A DNA stretch of 64,000 nt from Marinobacterium lacunae (lineage in GTDB: Bacteria > Pseudomonadota > Gammaproteobacteria > Pseudomonadales > Balneatricaceae), in contig NZ_JMQN01000050.1 of NCBI RefSeq assembly GCF_000705555.1, positions 1 through 64,000 of the forward strand, written 5' to 3'. Positions 7,695-16,141 of this stretch are shown piece by piece; the first letter of the stretch is position 1; the number at the start of each line of letters is the position of its first letter. Position numbers and translations under genes: made by a program. The notes beneath the pieces were generated by a model, which was given only the letters and a program-made list of their open reading frames with translations, was not told where the DNA came from and searched no databases.

Positions 7695-7712
7695 TTGATA
7701 GATATTATCTAA
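7691..7712 (+). promoter_or_regulatory. Copy 2 of shared ~21-bp element, overlapping the quiC -35 box
   Basis: It shares the exact 11-mer ATAGATATTAT (7698-7708) and flanking bases with the minus strand of 2160-2181. It overlaps the predicted -35 hexamer of quiC, the position expected for a repressor site. A further ten-base match, CAATTAGATA on the minus strand (7715-7706), recurs at 2175-2184. Confidence 0.5.
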
Positions 7713-7898
7713 TTGCATTACTAATAGCTCTAGAACAATCGGATTATGAATAACGATAAGCGGAAAGCTTATTTCACAGTACCTCTTTTACAGGGAAGAA
7801 TAGGCCCCCCTTACACTGCCCCGAGCCGGCGCTCGAACGATATGGCATAGTGAGGCCCCGACGATTTCATAAGCGCCGGCCATCCATGGAGAGAGTAG

Positions 7899-8831
7899 AT
7901 GCTTGCCGTTTTATCTATAACCGCCCCGATCTTCATTCTGATCGCGATCGGATACGCTGCGGTCAAGAGCGGCCTAATGGCTCAGGAAGTGATACCCGGC
8001 CTGGGACGTTTCGTACTGTACTTCACGCTTCCGGCGCTCCTGTTCAGTACGCTGTCACGGATGGAGTTCAGCGCCGTTATCGAACCTAACTTTCTGGCGG
8101 TATACGGTATTGGTTCTTTGGCCGCCCTGCTAGGAGGCATCGCATTTCAGCGCTGGGTGCTGAAAAATTCGCTGGTTGAGAGCGGTGTGAAAGGGATCGG
8201 CATGTCGATTCCAAACAGTGCCTTTATAGGCTTTCCCGTTCTGCTACAGGTCTTTGATCCGCCTCTGACCCAAGCGTTCGCAATGGCGTTGATGGTGGAA
8301 AATATCCTGATCCTACCGCTGGCCCTGTTCATTACCGAGTACGGCGCACGCAAGCAGGATGATAGTCTGATAGGTGTATGGCGATCAGTATTTACCCGCG
8401 TGTTCCGAAACCCGATCATCCTGTCCATATTCGCCGGTTTGCTGGCTTCGGCTCTTGCGCTGCCAATTCCAGACGTACTGGTCCAAAGTCTCGACATGCT
8501 CTCAAGAGCATCAGCGGCCACCGCTCTGTTCGTTATTGGCGCATCACTTGTAGGCAATCAATTACGCGGGAATGTAGTAGCCATCGGTTCGGTGGTAACA
8601 GGCAAGCTGCTGGTACACCCACTTCTGATCGCGCTGTTGCTATGGTTCTGGCCAGACTTCGATAACCGGCTTGAGATCGCGGTGCTGATTCTCTCAGCAA
8701 TGCCGATGATGGGTGTATTCCCGATTATTGGAAGCAATTACGGGATGCGTAACATCTGTGCCAGCATTCTGCTGGTGACAACAGCACTGTCATTCGTGAC
8801 GCTGACATTACTGCTCGGTGTTGTACTCTGA
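7899..8831 (+). CDS. AEC-family (auxin efflux carrier-type) transporter
   Basis: The product is a 310-residue polytopic membrane protein with about ten hydrophobic segments in two halves, the typical fold and length of bacterial AEC/MdcF-type permeases. The opening ITAPIFILIAIGYAAVKSGL and the proline-rich break SIPNSAFIGFPVLLQVF are characteristic. Bacterial members move malonate, malate or other carboxylates; a role with quinate-pathway acids is only suggested by position, divergent from quiC. It ends in a hairpin shared with the convergent GntR gene. Confidence 0.85.
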   Translation: MLAVLSITAPIFILIAIGYAAVKSGLMAQEVIPGLGRFVLYFTLPALLFSTLSRMEFSAVIEPNFLAVYGIGSLAALLGGIAFQRWVLKNSLVESGVKGIGMSIPNSAFIGFPVLLQVFDPPLTQAFAMALMVENILILPLALFITEYGARKQDDSLIGVWRSVFTRVFRNPIILSIFAGLLASALALPIPDVLVQSLDMLSRASAATALFVIGASLVGNQLRGNVVAIGSVVTGKLLVHPLLIALLLWFWPDFDNRLEIAVLILSAMPMMGVFPIIGSNYGMRNICASILLVTTALSFVTLTLLLGVVL

Positions 8832-8850
8832 TAGCCGCTCACGCCCATTA

Positions 8851-8877
8851 AAAAAGCCGGGTACACAGGTGCCCGGC
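8851..8877. terminator. Terminator between AEC transporter and gntR-type gene
   Basis: GCCGGG (8856-8861) pairs with CCCGGC (8872-8877), extended by an A-T and a G-T pair. An A6 run on the left (8850-8855) becomes a U6 tract for transcripts coming from the minus-strand GntR gene; the plus-strand side has a weak tract. Confidence 0.7.
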
Positions 8878-8906
8878 CTTACGCTCCTCCATCGCCCTCG
8901 GCGTCG

Positions 8907-9575
8907 TCAGAAGGTGGGTATTTGCGTACCCTTGTCGATGTGATCCGTCAGTATGGCGACGGCACCTTCCACGTCATCAGTAAGCAACGCATCAAGCAGT
9001 TTTCGATGCTCACCGGCTGCCGCTTCCCCACGAAAGGGGCGCTTACTCAACGCCAGTAACTGATAACGCATGGAAAGCTCCAGTATTGAAGCGTGGTAAC
9101 GCATGAGCTGCTTGGATCCGCAGTTCGAAACGATCGCCATGTGAAAGTCACGATCGGCCCTCTCCCACTCCTGTACGTGAGCAGCCTCATCTTCCATCAT
9201 CAGCTTTTCCATGCAGCTGAGGCGGTAATGGGCACTGATCAACTTCGCTTTCCAGTCGATATTATCGCCTAGGTTAGCGAATGACTTTCGCAAGCCCAAC
9301 GCCTCAAGCGTTTTTCGAAGCTCCACCAGCTCCTCAAGATCGGCAATGGATACCGGTTTTACCCGAAAGCCCTTTTGCCCCTCAACCTCGACAAAGCCAT
9401 CAGAGACAAGCCTCATCAGTGTCTCACGCAATGTATTGACGCTGACGCCGTAATCGGCTCGCAACAGGTTTAACTTGAGCTTCTGTCCGGGTATCAGCTT
9501 TCCCTGCATGATGTCGTTGCGTAGCCGCTCATAGGACGACTGCCCAACAAGTTTTCGATCCACATTATCATTCAT
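8907..9575 (-). CDS. GntR-family (FCD domain) transcriptional regulator
   Basis: The product is 222 residues from the ATG at 9575; a GTG five codons upstream is open but no ribosome site supports either. The N-terminal winged helix includes SSYERLRNDIMQGKLIPGQK and VNTLRETLMRLVSDG. The FCD domain follows at about 85-215, with metal-type histidines in FHMAIVSNCGS, EHRKLLDALL and ILTDHIDKG. It closely resembles the regulator at 1387-2055 in length and plan, so the two may be paralogues responding to related acids. It sits between the AEC transporter and the shikimate dehydrogenase gene and is transcribed in the latter's direction, but a strong terminator separates them. Confidence 0.87.
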   Translation of the reverse strand: MNDNVDRKLVGQSSYERLRNDIMQGKLIPGQKLKLNLLRADYGVSVNTLRETLMRLVSDGFVEVEGQKGFRVKPVSIADLEELVELRKTLEALGLRKSFANLGDNIDWKAKLISAHYRLSCMEKLMMEDEAAHVQEWERADRDFHMAIVSNCGSKQLMRYHASILELSMRYQLLALSKRPFRGEAAAGEHRKLLDALLTDDVEGAVAILTDHIDKGTQIPTF

Positions 9576-9663
9576 ACCGAGTACCGACACCGTTGTTTTT
9601 ATAGGCTGATTTTACATTAATCACCCTACTAAAGCGCCTTAACCGGACACTTCACGTCTACAA

Positions 9664-9687
9664 CAAAAAAAGGGGGCTGCGCCCCCT
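9664..9687 (-). terminator. Rho-independent terminator of the shikimate dehydrogenase gene
   Basis: Read on the minus strand: AGGGGGC, a 3-nt loop, GCCCCCT (9687-9671), then a U-rich tract from A7 at 9665-9671. It is a compact, convincing intrinsic terminator downstream of the gene ending at 9778. Confidence 0.8.
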
Positions 9688-9777
9688 AGAAATATCACCA
9701 CCGACCTAGAGACCGACAGCCGGAATGCTGACAGATATCCCGAGATCGGAATCTGCTCGGTGGAGACTAGCGACACA

Positions 9778-10626
9778 TCAGATCAGATTGCTGCTGATTT
9801 CAAACTTTTGTTTGAACATCTCAAGTGCCTTGCCGGCATCAACCTCAATGCCAGTGAATATTTCAAAAGCGTCGATGCCCTGATAGATGAAAAGGTCGAA
9901 ACCCGATACAACTTTCAAACCACCACGATCCGCCTCTATCAGAAACTCGGTATCCAGCGGCGTATAGACCGCATCAAAGGCCCACTTCTGACCGCCAAAT
10001 AGCGCTGGCGATAGCGGATTACCCGGCGTTTTGTAATGCCCCACTGGCGTACAGTTCACCAGCCCATCTGCGGAGCGGGCCGCCGCATCAAGCTCATCGG
10101 CCGTCACAATTGACGCCTTAAACCCTGATGCATTTAGCGCATCAGCAAGCGCTCTGGCACCGTCTTCATTCAGGTCGTAGACGAGCACTTCGGTCGCACC
10201 GAGTTCGAATACTCCGAACGCAACCGCACGCCCGACTCCACCAGCCCCAATCAGTAACACTCGACCCGCTGGCATGTCTCCCAGACGTCCACGATACCCC
10301 CTGATGAAACCGGTGTAGTCGGTATTCGCAGCGTCCACAGCATCACCGAGCGATAAGGTATTGGTTGAGCCGACCAGACGCACGGCTTCATTAATGTGGT
10401 TCGCTTCCTTCACCGCTATCTGCTTGTACGGAAAGGTCACGTTGCACCCGCTATACCCTTGCGACCGCAGGGTATCAAGTGTCTCTCTGAACGCTTCAGG
10501 GCTTGCATCCCGAGGCTCATGCAGTTCGTAACTCAGCTGTCGACCGTATAACTCCCCCAGCATGATATGCAGCGAAGGGGCTCGAGATTGTGCGATCGAC
10601 AAACCGATCAGGCCAAGTTTTATCAT
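9778..10626 (-). CDS. NAD-type shikimate/quinate dehydrogenase (AroE family)
   Basis: The product is 282 residues from the ATG at 10626, chosen for its CGGGAGA ribosome site. It oxidises shikimate and possibly quinate to the 3-dehydro acids. The substrate site is of the SIAQSRAPSLH type (residues 10-20) rather than the biosynthetic SLSPxLH type. The catalytic pair is visible: K68 (NVTFPYKQ) and D103 (NTDYTGF). The Rossmann motif GAGGVGRA (127-134) is followed by an acidic residue at the end of strand 2 (VYDLNED, D151), which favours NAD over NADP. These traits, and its place beside aroQ, quiC and a TRAP transporter, indicate a catabolic enzyme rather than housekeeping AroE. Confidence 0.88.
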   Translation of the reverse strand: MIKLGLIGLSIAQSRAPSLHIMLGELYGRQLSYELHEPRDASPEAFRETLDTLRSQGYSGCNVTFPYKQIAVKEANHINEAVRLVGSTNTLSLGDAVDAANTDYTGFIRGYRGRLGDMPAGRVLLIGAGGVGRAVAFGVFELGATEVLVYDLNEDGARALADALNASGFKASIVTADELDAAARSADGLVNCTPVGHYKTPGNPLSPALFGGQKWAFDAVYTPLDTEFLIEADRGGLKVVSGFDLFIYQGIDAFEIFTGIEVDAGKALEMFKQKFEISSNLI

Positions 10627-10996
10627 TTTATATTCTCCCGAGATGCCCACATCTGGACCAGATGCCAGCAATATGGCGTTTCTCTCTTAATAGACCCTAT
10701 ATGCCGATGAATAAAGAATCGGCCTTAGAGTGCGACGTGCAAACGAGACAGCTGGCGCTGGCTCTTTATGCTGTGCATTATATGCCAAATCAAAAAGTAT
10801 AGGAGATTTTTAATTTGCACCTCTATTATTGACCATGATCAATGTTACTGTTAGCCTCCAACAATTCGCAAATCCGCCTCCTAATATGTGAATGGCGCTG
10901 ATTGCGCGATGTTGCTCAGGAGTCCCACGACAATAACAAGCGGAAAAACGTACTGATCCCCTCTTCGGACGCATGCCCGCAAATCAGGAAAACAGC
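10627..10996. other. Divergent intergenic region between shikimate dehydrogenase and dctP
   Basis: This 370-bp gap holds no supported gene. On the minus strand a perfect TATAAT (10782-10777) could be the -10 of the dehydrogenase gene, giving a leader of about 145 nt, but no good -35 is in place. A near-palindrome TTGACCATGATCAA (10829-10842, 12 of 14 symmetric) is a candidate regulator site. An AGGAAAACAGC ribosome site precedes the dctP ATG. Confidence 0.5.
10829..10842. promoter_or_regulatory. Candidate operator in the dehydrogenase/dctP divergent region
   Basis: TTGACCATGATCAA is symmetric at 12 of 14 positions around CATG and lies near the middle of the divergent gap. The binding protein is unknown; one of the two FCD regulators is a reasonable guess. 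Confidence 0.3.
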
Positions 10997-12022
10997 ATGA
11001 AACTCTCGACAAAAAAAATGTGTGCAGCCCTTACCACCGCAGCTACCGCCGGTCTGATGACAACCCAGGCTCTGGCGGCTGATCTGACGATCACGCTGGG
11101 TCATGTAGACCCCGCCGAGTGGCAGACCTCGAAAAAAGGTGCCGCCGCGAAGGTATTCAAGGAGCTGGTCGAAGCCGAGTCCGGCGGGCGAATAGAGGTC
11201 AATGTTTACCCCAACGGCCAGCTCGGCGGCGAAACCGATCTTGTGCAGTCGGCACAGGACGGCACCCTATCCATGGCTTTCGTCTCCGGAGCGTTCGGCA
11301 AGGTGTGCCCTGAAGCGTCAGTACTCGACACCCCTTATCTGTTCCCTTCCGCTCCAGTTGCGTGGGAGGTGCTTGACGGTAAGTTTGGACAGGAGCTGAG
11401 CGATTACTGTCTGGACAAGACCGGACTGCGTACGCTGGCGTACGGTGAAACAGGATTTCGCAACTTCACTAACTCCAAGCATCCAATTCAAGAACCCAAG
11501 GATCTGGATGGCCTGAAAATTCGCGTGATGACCGTGCCGCTATTCGTTGAAATGGTGAAAGCAATGGGTGGTCAGCCGACACCGATCGCCTGGCCTGAAG
11601 TACCATCAGCGCTCTCCACAGGCGTAGTCGATGGACAGGAAAACCCAGTAAGCGTTATTGCAAGCAACAAATTCTACGAAATCCAGAAGTACATCACCCT
11701 TGATGGCCATGTATATGGCACAGACTTCTTCGTTATCAATGACGACTTCTACCAGGGCTTGTCCAAAACGGACCGTGAAATTGTGTCGCGTGCAGCCAAG
11801 GTCGCCGGAACAGTCGGCCGCGCTATTCAGCAGCTGAATTCAGCTCAGGGTCTGGGAGAACTGGCCAAAAATGGCATGGAGATCACCGCACTGACCTCCG
11901 AGCAGCAGGCCCAGTTCCAGGCCGCCGCCCAGCCTGCCGTTATCGAGTGGCTCAAAACCCAGATCGATCCGAACTGGATCGACAAGGCCCTTACTGCGGT
12001 AAAAGACGCATCAAGCCACTGA
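10997..12022 (+). CDS. dctP: TRAP transporter solute-binding protein DctP, probable quinate/shikimate binder
   Basis: The product is 341 residues from the ATG at 10997 (AGGAAAACAGC ribosome site). A signal peptide with a lysine-rich start (MKLSTKK) and cleavage near QALA-AD directs export. The mature protein is a DctP-type periplasmic binding protein; GETGFRNFTNSKHPI carries the conserved arginine region that grips the substrate carboxylate, and IRVMTVPLFVEMVKAMGG is another family block. It delivers an organic acid to the DctQM permease encoded next. Quinate or shikimate as ligand is inferred from the adjacent aroQ and divergent dehydrogenase gene. Confidence 0.88.
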   Translation: MKLSTKKMCAALTTAATAGLMTTQALAADLTITLGHVDPAEWQTSKKGAAAKVFKELVEAESGGRIEVNVYPNGQLGGETDLVQSAQDGTLSMAFVSGAFGKVCPEASVLDTPYLFPSAPVAWEVLDGKFGQELSDYCLDKTGLRTLAYGETGFRNFTNSKHPIQEPKDLDGLKIRVMTVPLFVEMVKAMGGQPTPIAWPEVPSALSTGVVDGQENPVSVIASNKFYEIQKYITLDGHVYGTDFFVINDDFYQGLSKTDREIVSRAAKVAGTVGRAIQQLNSAQGLGELAKNGMEITALTSEQQAQFQAAAQPAVIEWLKTQIDPNWIDKALTAVKDASSH

Positions 12023-12092
12023 TACTCAGTCATACACCCTGCGCCGGTCCTCCCCCGGCGCATTTTTCGTCAAGTCCTTTCCGGGTGGACCA

Positions 12093-12566
12093 ATGAAACC
12101 TCTGTATAAAAACTTCCTTGCGCTCGCGACGGGCAGTTCTCTATTCGTCGTCTTTGCGGTTGTATTGACCAGCAGCCTCATGCGCTACCTATTTAATGCC
12201 CCTCTGCAATGGAGCGAAGAGGTCGCCAAGTACGGAATGATCTACGGCACCATGTTCGGAACCGTTCTCTGCTACCTGGACGATATCCATATCAAATTCG
12301 GTCTTCTTGAGAACGGGATACCGGCCCCGGTCAAGCGACTGCTCAACCTGCTACTGGATGTCATCGCACTCGGCACGGGTGCCGTGCTGGCTTGGTCGGG
12401 CTACCAGTTTGTTTTGAAAAGAGGTGGTATCGATGCTCCCGGAACCGGTCTGCCCATGAGCGTGTTCCAATCCGCCATGGTAGTCGGCGGCATCTGCCTT
12501 TTTATAGCCGCGTTATTCCAACTGCAGTCCCACTTCAGCCGCCAACAGAGTAAAGAAGAGGTATAA
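12093..12566 (+). CDS. dctQ: TRAP transporter small permease DctQ
   Basis: The product is 157 residues with four predicted membrane helices. The family motif region PLQWSEEVAKYGMIYG lies after helix 1, and the last helix is followed by a short polar tail. DctQ forms a complex with DctM and is required for uptake. It lies 70 bp after dctP and 2 bp before dctM, so the three genes form one operon with aroQ behind them. Confidence 0.9.
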   Translation: MKPLYKNFLALATGSSLFVVFAVVLTSSLMRYLFNAPLQWSEEVAKYGMIYGTMFGTVLCYLDDIHIKFGLLENGIPAPVKRLLNLLLDVIALGTGAVLAWSGYQFVLKRGGIDAPGTGLPMSVFQSAMVVGGICLFIAALFQLQSHFSRQQSKEEV

Positions 12567-12568
12567 GC

Positions 12569-13837
12569 ATGACAGGTTTTATCATCCTTCTTATTCTGCT
12601 GGTTATTGGCAGTCCTATCGCCTTTGCCATTCTGCTGGCGGTACTGGCTCACCTGACTGAAACCCCATTCCCCATCAGTTTGATCAGCCAACGCATCTTC
12701 GCCGGTCTCGATTCATTCGCCATACTGGCGATCCCGCTATTTGTGCTGGCAGGCGAGTTGATGAACGAAAGCGGCATTACCAGCCGCATCATTACCTTCG
12801 CCAATGCCTGTGTGGGCCATATGCGCGCGGGACTTGCGCAGGTTAATATCTGGGCGTCGGTCATATTTGCGGGACTTTCAGGATCGGCTGTTGCCGACAC
12901 CTCGGCTTTGGGCCGCATTTTCATTCCCGAGATGGAGAAACGCGGCTACCCACGGGATTTTGCCGCGGCACTCACCGCGGCCTCGTCGGTCATCGGCCCG
13001 ATGATTCCCCCGAGCATACCGGTCATCATCTATGCCCTGATCACCTCCGGCGTCTCGGTTCCTGCATTATTCCTCGCCGGCGTCGCGCCTGGCATTCTGC
13101 TCGCCATCGGCCTTTCGGTATACGTACGCACCTTCGCCGCCCACTTCGAGCCCCAGCACGAGCCGCTGCCCTGGAAGGCGCGTTTCAAGGCCCTGGCCGA
13201 CGCCTGGGTGCCATTGTTCATGCCGATATTCATCGTCGGCTCTATTCTGACCGGTATCGTCACGCCCACAGAGGCCGCGGCTCTCGCTGGCGGTTACGCA
13301 TTACTGGCGGGCATGTTTGTCCTCAAGAGTCTGCACCTTCGCCAACTGCCACGCATATTTGTGACCGCCATGCGCGACTCGTCGGTGATACTGATCATTA
13401 TCGCGGTGGTATCACTGGCCAACTGGATGTTGACCTTCTCACAGGTACCGCAGAAGGTTAGCGCCCTGGTTCTGGATCAGATCACCAGCCCCTGGATGTT
13501 CCTGCTGATGGTCAACGCCATCCTGCTTGTTGTCGGGTTGTTTCTGGAAGGGATTGCGGCCATGTTGATCCTGCTGCCGATCCTGCACCCCATCGCAATG
13601 AGTCTGGGTATCGATCCGGTGCATTTCGGCATCGTGGTCATTTTCAACCTGATGATCGGCCTGATCACCCCGCCCATGGGCATCTGCCTGTTTGTCTCCA
13701 ACTCCATCGCCAATGTCGGAATCGGGGCCATATCCCGCCGAATTCTCCCGTTATTCCTAGTAGAACTGGTAGTATTGGCGATCATAACGTTTATCCCGCA
13801 AACCGTGACATTCCTGCCACGTCTGTTCGGGTTTTGA
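12569..13837 (+). CDS. dctM: TRAP transporter large permease DctM
   Basis: The product is 422 residues, the normal length of DctM, with about 12 hydrophobic segments. Family signatures include FAGLSGSAVADTSALG (about residues 107-122), SVIGPMIPPSIPVIIYAL and the C-terminal GLITPPMGICLFV. DctM is the sodium-coupled transport subunit. GAGG eight bases before the ATG supports the start. The operon order dctP-dctQ-dctM-aroQ ties transport directly to dehydroquinate metabolism. Confidence 0.92.
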   Translation: MTGFIILLILLVIGSPIAFAILLAVLAHLTETPFPISLISQRIFAGLDSFAILAIPLFVLAGELMNESGITSRIITFANACVGHMRAGLAQVNIWASVIFAGLSGSAVADTSALGRIFIPEMEKRGYPRDFAAALTAASSVIGPMIPPSIPVIIYALITSGVSVPALFLAGVAPGILLAIGLSVYVRTFAAHFEPQHEPLPWKARFKALADAWVPLFMPIFIVGSILTGIVTPTEAAALAGGYALLAGMFVLKSLHLRQLPRIFVTAMRDSSVILIIIAVVSLANWMLTFSQVPQKVSALVLDQITSPWMFLLMVNAILLVVGLFLEGIAAMLILLPILHPIAMSLGIDPVHFGIVVIFNLMIGLITPPMGICLFVSNSIANVGIGAISRRILPLFLVELVVLAIITFIPQTVTFLPRLFGF

Positions 13838-13855
13838 CCATAAGGAGCACGCGCC

Positions 13856-14281
13856 TTGAGCAAGCTGATCTACGTTTTGAACGGCCCTAACCTGAATCTA
13901 CTGGGTAAGCGCCAGCCTGAAATTTACGGCCACGAAACGCTTGCCGACGTGGAAGAGCGGATGCGCAAGAAGGCAGCCACTCTCGACTTGACGATCGAAT
14001 TTTTCCAAAGCAACTACGAAGGTGCCATCGTCGAAAAGATTCACGAGGCGCGCGAAAAAGCGGATGGGATCATCATCAATCCGGCGGCCTACACGCACAC
14101 ATCCGTGGCCATTCTTGACGCGCTGAATGCGTTCGACAACCCAGTGGTCGAGTTGCATATTTCAAACGTGCACAAGCGTGAAGCGTTCCGTCATCACTCG
14201 TTTGTGTCCGCCAGAGCAGAAGCGGTGATGGCAGGTTTCGGTACGTTAGGCTACGAACTTGCCCTTGAGTACTTCAAGTAA
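13856..14281 (+). CDS. aroQ: Type II 3-dehydroquinate dehydratase
   Basis: The product is 141 residues, matching the small dodecameric type II enzyme that converts 3-dehydroquinate to 3-dehydroshikimate. Signature residues are present: [18 protein letters not shown] with the catalytic Arg and Tyr, [12 protein letters not shown] with the substrate-binding Asn, and [17 protein letters not shown] with the catalytic His. The start is TTG at 13856, supported by TAAGGAG eight bases upstream; no ATG fits. It is the last gene of the TRAP operon. Together with the dehydrogenase and quiC it makes the route from quinate to protocatechuate complete. Confidence 0.93.
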   Translation: MSKLIYVLNGPNLNLLGKRQPEIYGHETLADVEERMRKKAATLDLTIEFFQSNYEGAIVEKIHEAREKADGIIINPAAYTHTSVAILDALNAFDNPVVELHISNVHKREAFRHHSFVSARAEAVMAGFGTLGYELALEYFK

Positions 14282-14292
14282 AAGCCAGTCAC

Positions 14293-14320
14293 TCAGGGCG
14301 CCGAATTGCCGGCGCCCTGA
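14293..14320. terminator. Bidirectional hairpin between aroQ and the nucleotide cyclase gene
   Basis: TCAGGGCGCC (14293-14302) pairs perfectly with GGCGCCCTGA (14311-14320) across an 8-nt loop. The stem includes the stop codon and last codons of the minus-strand cyclase gene, so it serves two convergent genes. A CTTTTAC tract follows on the minus strand. Confidence 0.65.
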
Positions 14321-16137
14321 ATCACGGCACTTGCCTTAGGAATAGACGCAGAGTTATTGAGGGTGTACAGCTTGATGCCACCTTCCCGTCCCCTTATCTG
14401 AGACTCGGCCACAAACTCCATTGCGACCGAACTCACCCTAGAGGCCGTAGACTCCGCGACCAGTATTCGCGTGCCATACTCCTTGTTCATCTGCTCCAGA
14501 CGGGCCGACATATTTACCGTATCACCGTGTACCGTGTAGTTGACACGTGCTTTGGCGCCCACCACTCCGGCGATCACAGGCCCGGTACAGATACCGATCC
14601 GGCAGTTCAATGAATGTCCGTTGAATGTCTGTCGATCGACACTCTCGATAATCGCCTTTGCCGCTTCGACGGCGCGCTCGGCATGATTTTCCAGGCTGAT
14701 AGGCACATTGAAGCTGGCCAGTACCGCATCGCCCTGAAATTGAGTAATCACGCCTCCCGCCTCTTCAAGTAATTCGGCAACCACCGTGAAATAACTGTTA
14801 AGAATTTTCACAATATCCGAGGGTGCCACCTGCTGTGACAACGCCGTGAAATCCTGCAGATCACAAAACAGGATCGTAGCCTCGACCTCCTGAGGCTCCA
14901 ATACCCCCCGACTCTTGCGCAGGCTTTCCACAACGGGATCCGGAACATATCGGACAAACTGACTCTTCACGCTTTGATAATCGCGCAGTGAGTTGATCAT
15001 CAGATTGAAAGCCGAGGCGATTCTATCGAGCTCGGTAATATGACTGCCGGCCAGCAAAGGGACTTGGTATACGTCATCGTGTGCAACGCGATCAAAGGCA
15101 AGCACAATGCGGTTAACGGCGCGACTCACTCGCCGACTCAGCAGGATAGCGCCAATCAACATTGTCACGAGAAGCGCAAGTGCGGCGGCCAACAGCATAT
15201 AGACTCTTTGAATACTGTCGGAAACCACATCCCAGCTGAAATAGGTTCCGACGGTCCATGCCGGCAGACTCCCCCCGGAAAGCGTTCGGTAGAGCACCAC
15301 ATATTGCACGCCATCAACGCTCACCTGCCGGCTGGCCAGCCCCGACGATTTGATCAAATGGAATATCTCGTCCTTCCCATTAGCCAGTGCCGATAATACC
15401 GGGTCATTGAGCTCATCCATCTGCGGCAAATAAAGGCCGGGTTTGAGTTTGACCTCCATTTGATCGAGCATTCCGGGATAGGCGATCACTCTGTAGGAGT
15501 AGTCCTGCAACACGAATGGCACGCCGTCAAACTCCATCTGCAAGTCGGCCAGAAACTGCGACAGGTCATCAATGGCGATAACGGCAATGAACAGCCCTAG
15601 AAACTTGCCCTCGTATGAAACCGGCATCAGTGCCGGTATGATGCTGCGCCCCAACGAACTGCTCCATTGAGGCTCCATCCAAACGAGATCCTCCGGCGGA
15701 TTACGCAGGTAGTACCGGATTTGGCTCATGCTGCGCTGGCGCCACTCACCGATCATGACCTGTCGGCTGTCACGGTTGGAGTAGGTCAGAACGCCCTCTG
15801 CCCCCATAAAACCCAACCCCAGTACCTGAGGCGTTGCCGCCAGCGCGCTGTTCAGCATCCGGCCCAGGCGGCGATAGTCGCGGGAGTCGACAACCTCCGT
15901 CACATCCTTTTGCGCCAGATAGCGCAGCTGGTACTCGACAGGGCTCAGCCGATCGACCAGCTTGCCGTTTATGTTGTTCATCGAGCTGTCGGCAAACTGT
16001 GTTAGCTGCTCGATCAAACTGGCCCGCGACTCCCTGACCGCGACATAACCGAGCGAACTGAAGCCGACGATAATCAAAAGCCCGAAAAGAGCGACCAGCA
16101 GATGGGCCACCGAGACACGTATGTTTTTCACCGCCAA
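14293..16137 (-). CDS. Class III adenylate/guanylate cyclase with periplasmic sensor domain and HAMP
   Basis: The product is 614 residues: membrane helix (about 10-33), periplasmic Cache-like sensor domain (about 35-310), second helix (about 315-340), HAMP linker, then a class III cyclase domain (about 410-590). Both metal aspartates are visible (ILFCDLQDFTAL and QFQGDAVLASF), as are the transition-state Asn and Arg (DTVNMSARLE). At the base-specificity positions Gln replaces the usual Lys (QFQGD) and Thr replaces Asp (YTVHGD), so cAMP as product is not certain. The start is TTG 16137 or GTG 16131; no ATG fits. It follows a periplasmic protein gene by 4 bp, suggesting that protein as a partner of the sensor domain. 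Confidence 0.88.
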   Translation of the reverse strand: MAVKNIRVSVAHLLVALFGLLIIVGFSSLGYVAVRESRASLIEQLTQFADSSMNNINGKLVDRLSPVEYQLRYLAQKDVTEVVDSRDYRRLGRMLNSALAATPQVLGLGFMGAEGVLTYSNRDSRQVMIGEWRQRSMSQIRYYLRNPPEDLVWMEPQWSSSLGRSIIPALMPVSYEGKFLGLFIAVIAIDDLSQFLADLQMEFDGVPFVLQDYSYRVIAYPGMLDQMEVKLKPGLYLPQMDELNDPVLSALANGKDEIFHLIKSSGLASRQVSVDGVQYVVLYRTLSGGSLPAWTVGTYFSWDVVSDSIQRVYMLLAAALALLVTMLIGAILLSRRVSRAVNRIVLAFDRVAHDDVYQVPLLAGSHITELDRIASAFNLMINSLRDYQSVKSQFVRYVPDPVVESLRKSRGVLEPQEVEATILFCDLQDFTALSQQVAPSDIVKILNSYFTVVAELLEEAGGVITQFQGDAVLASFNVPISLENHAERAVEAAKAIIESVDRQTFNGHSLNCRIGICTGPVIAGVVGAKARVNYTVHGDTVNMSARLEQMNKEYGTRILVAESTASRVSSVAMEFVAESQIRGREGGIKLYTLNNSASIPKASAVIQGAGNSAP

Positions 16138-16141
16138 CTAC

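Larger units (their letters stand above)
7562..7898. other. Divergent intergenic region between quiC and the AEC transporter
   Basis: This 337-bp gap is AT-rich in its centre and holds no convincing gene. It contains a candidate quiC promoter (7666-7694) and the shared operator-like element (7691-7712). On the plus side a GGAGAGAG ribosome site lies just before the ATG at 7899; I could not pick a clear promoter for the transporter gene. Confidence 0.6.
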
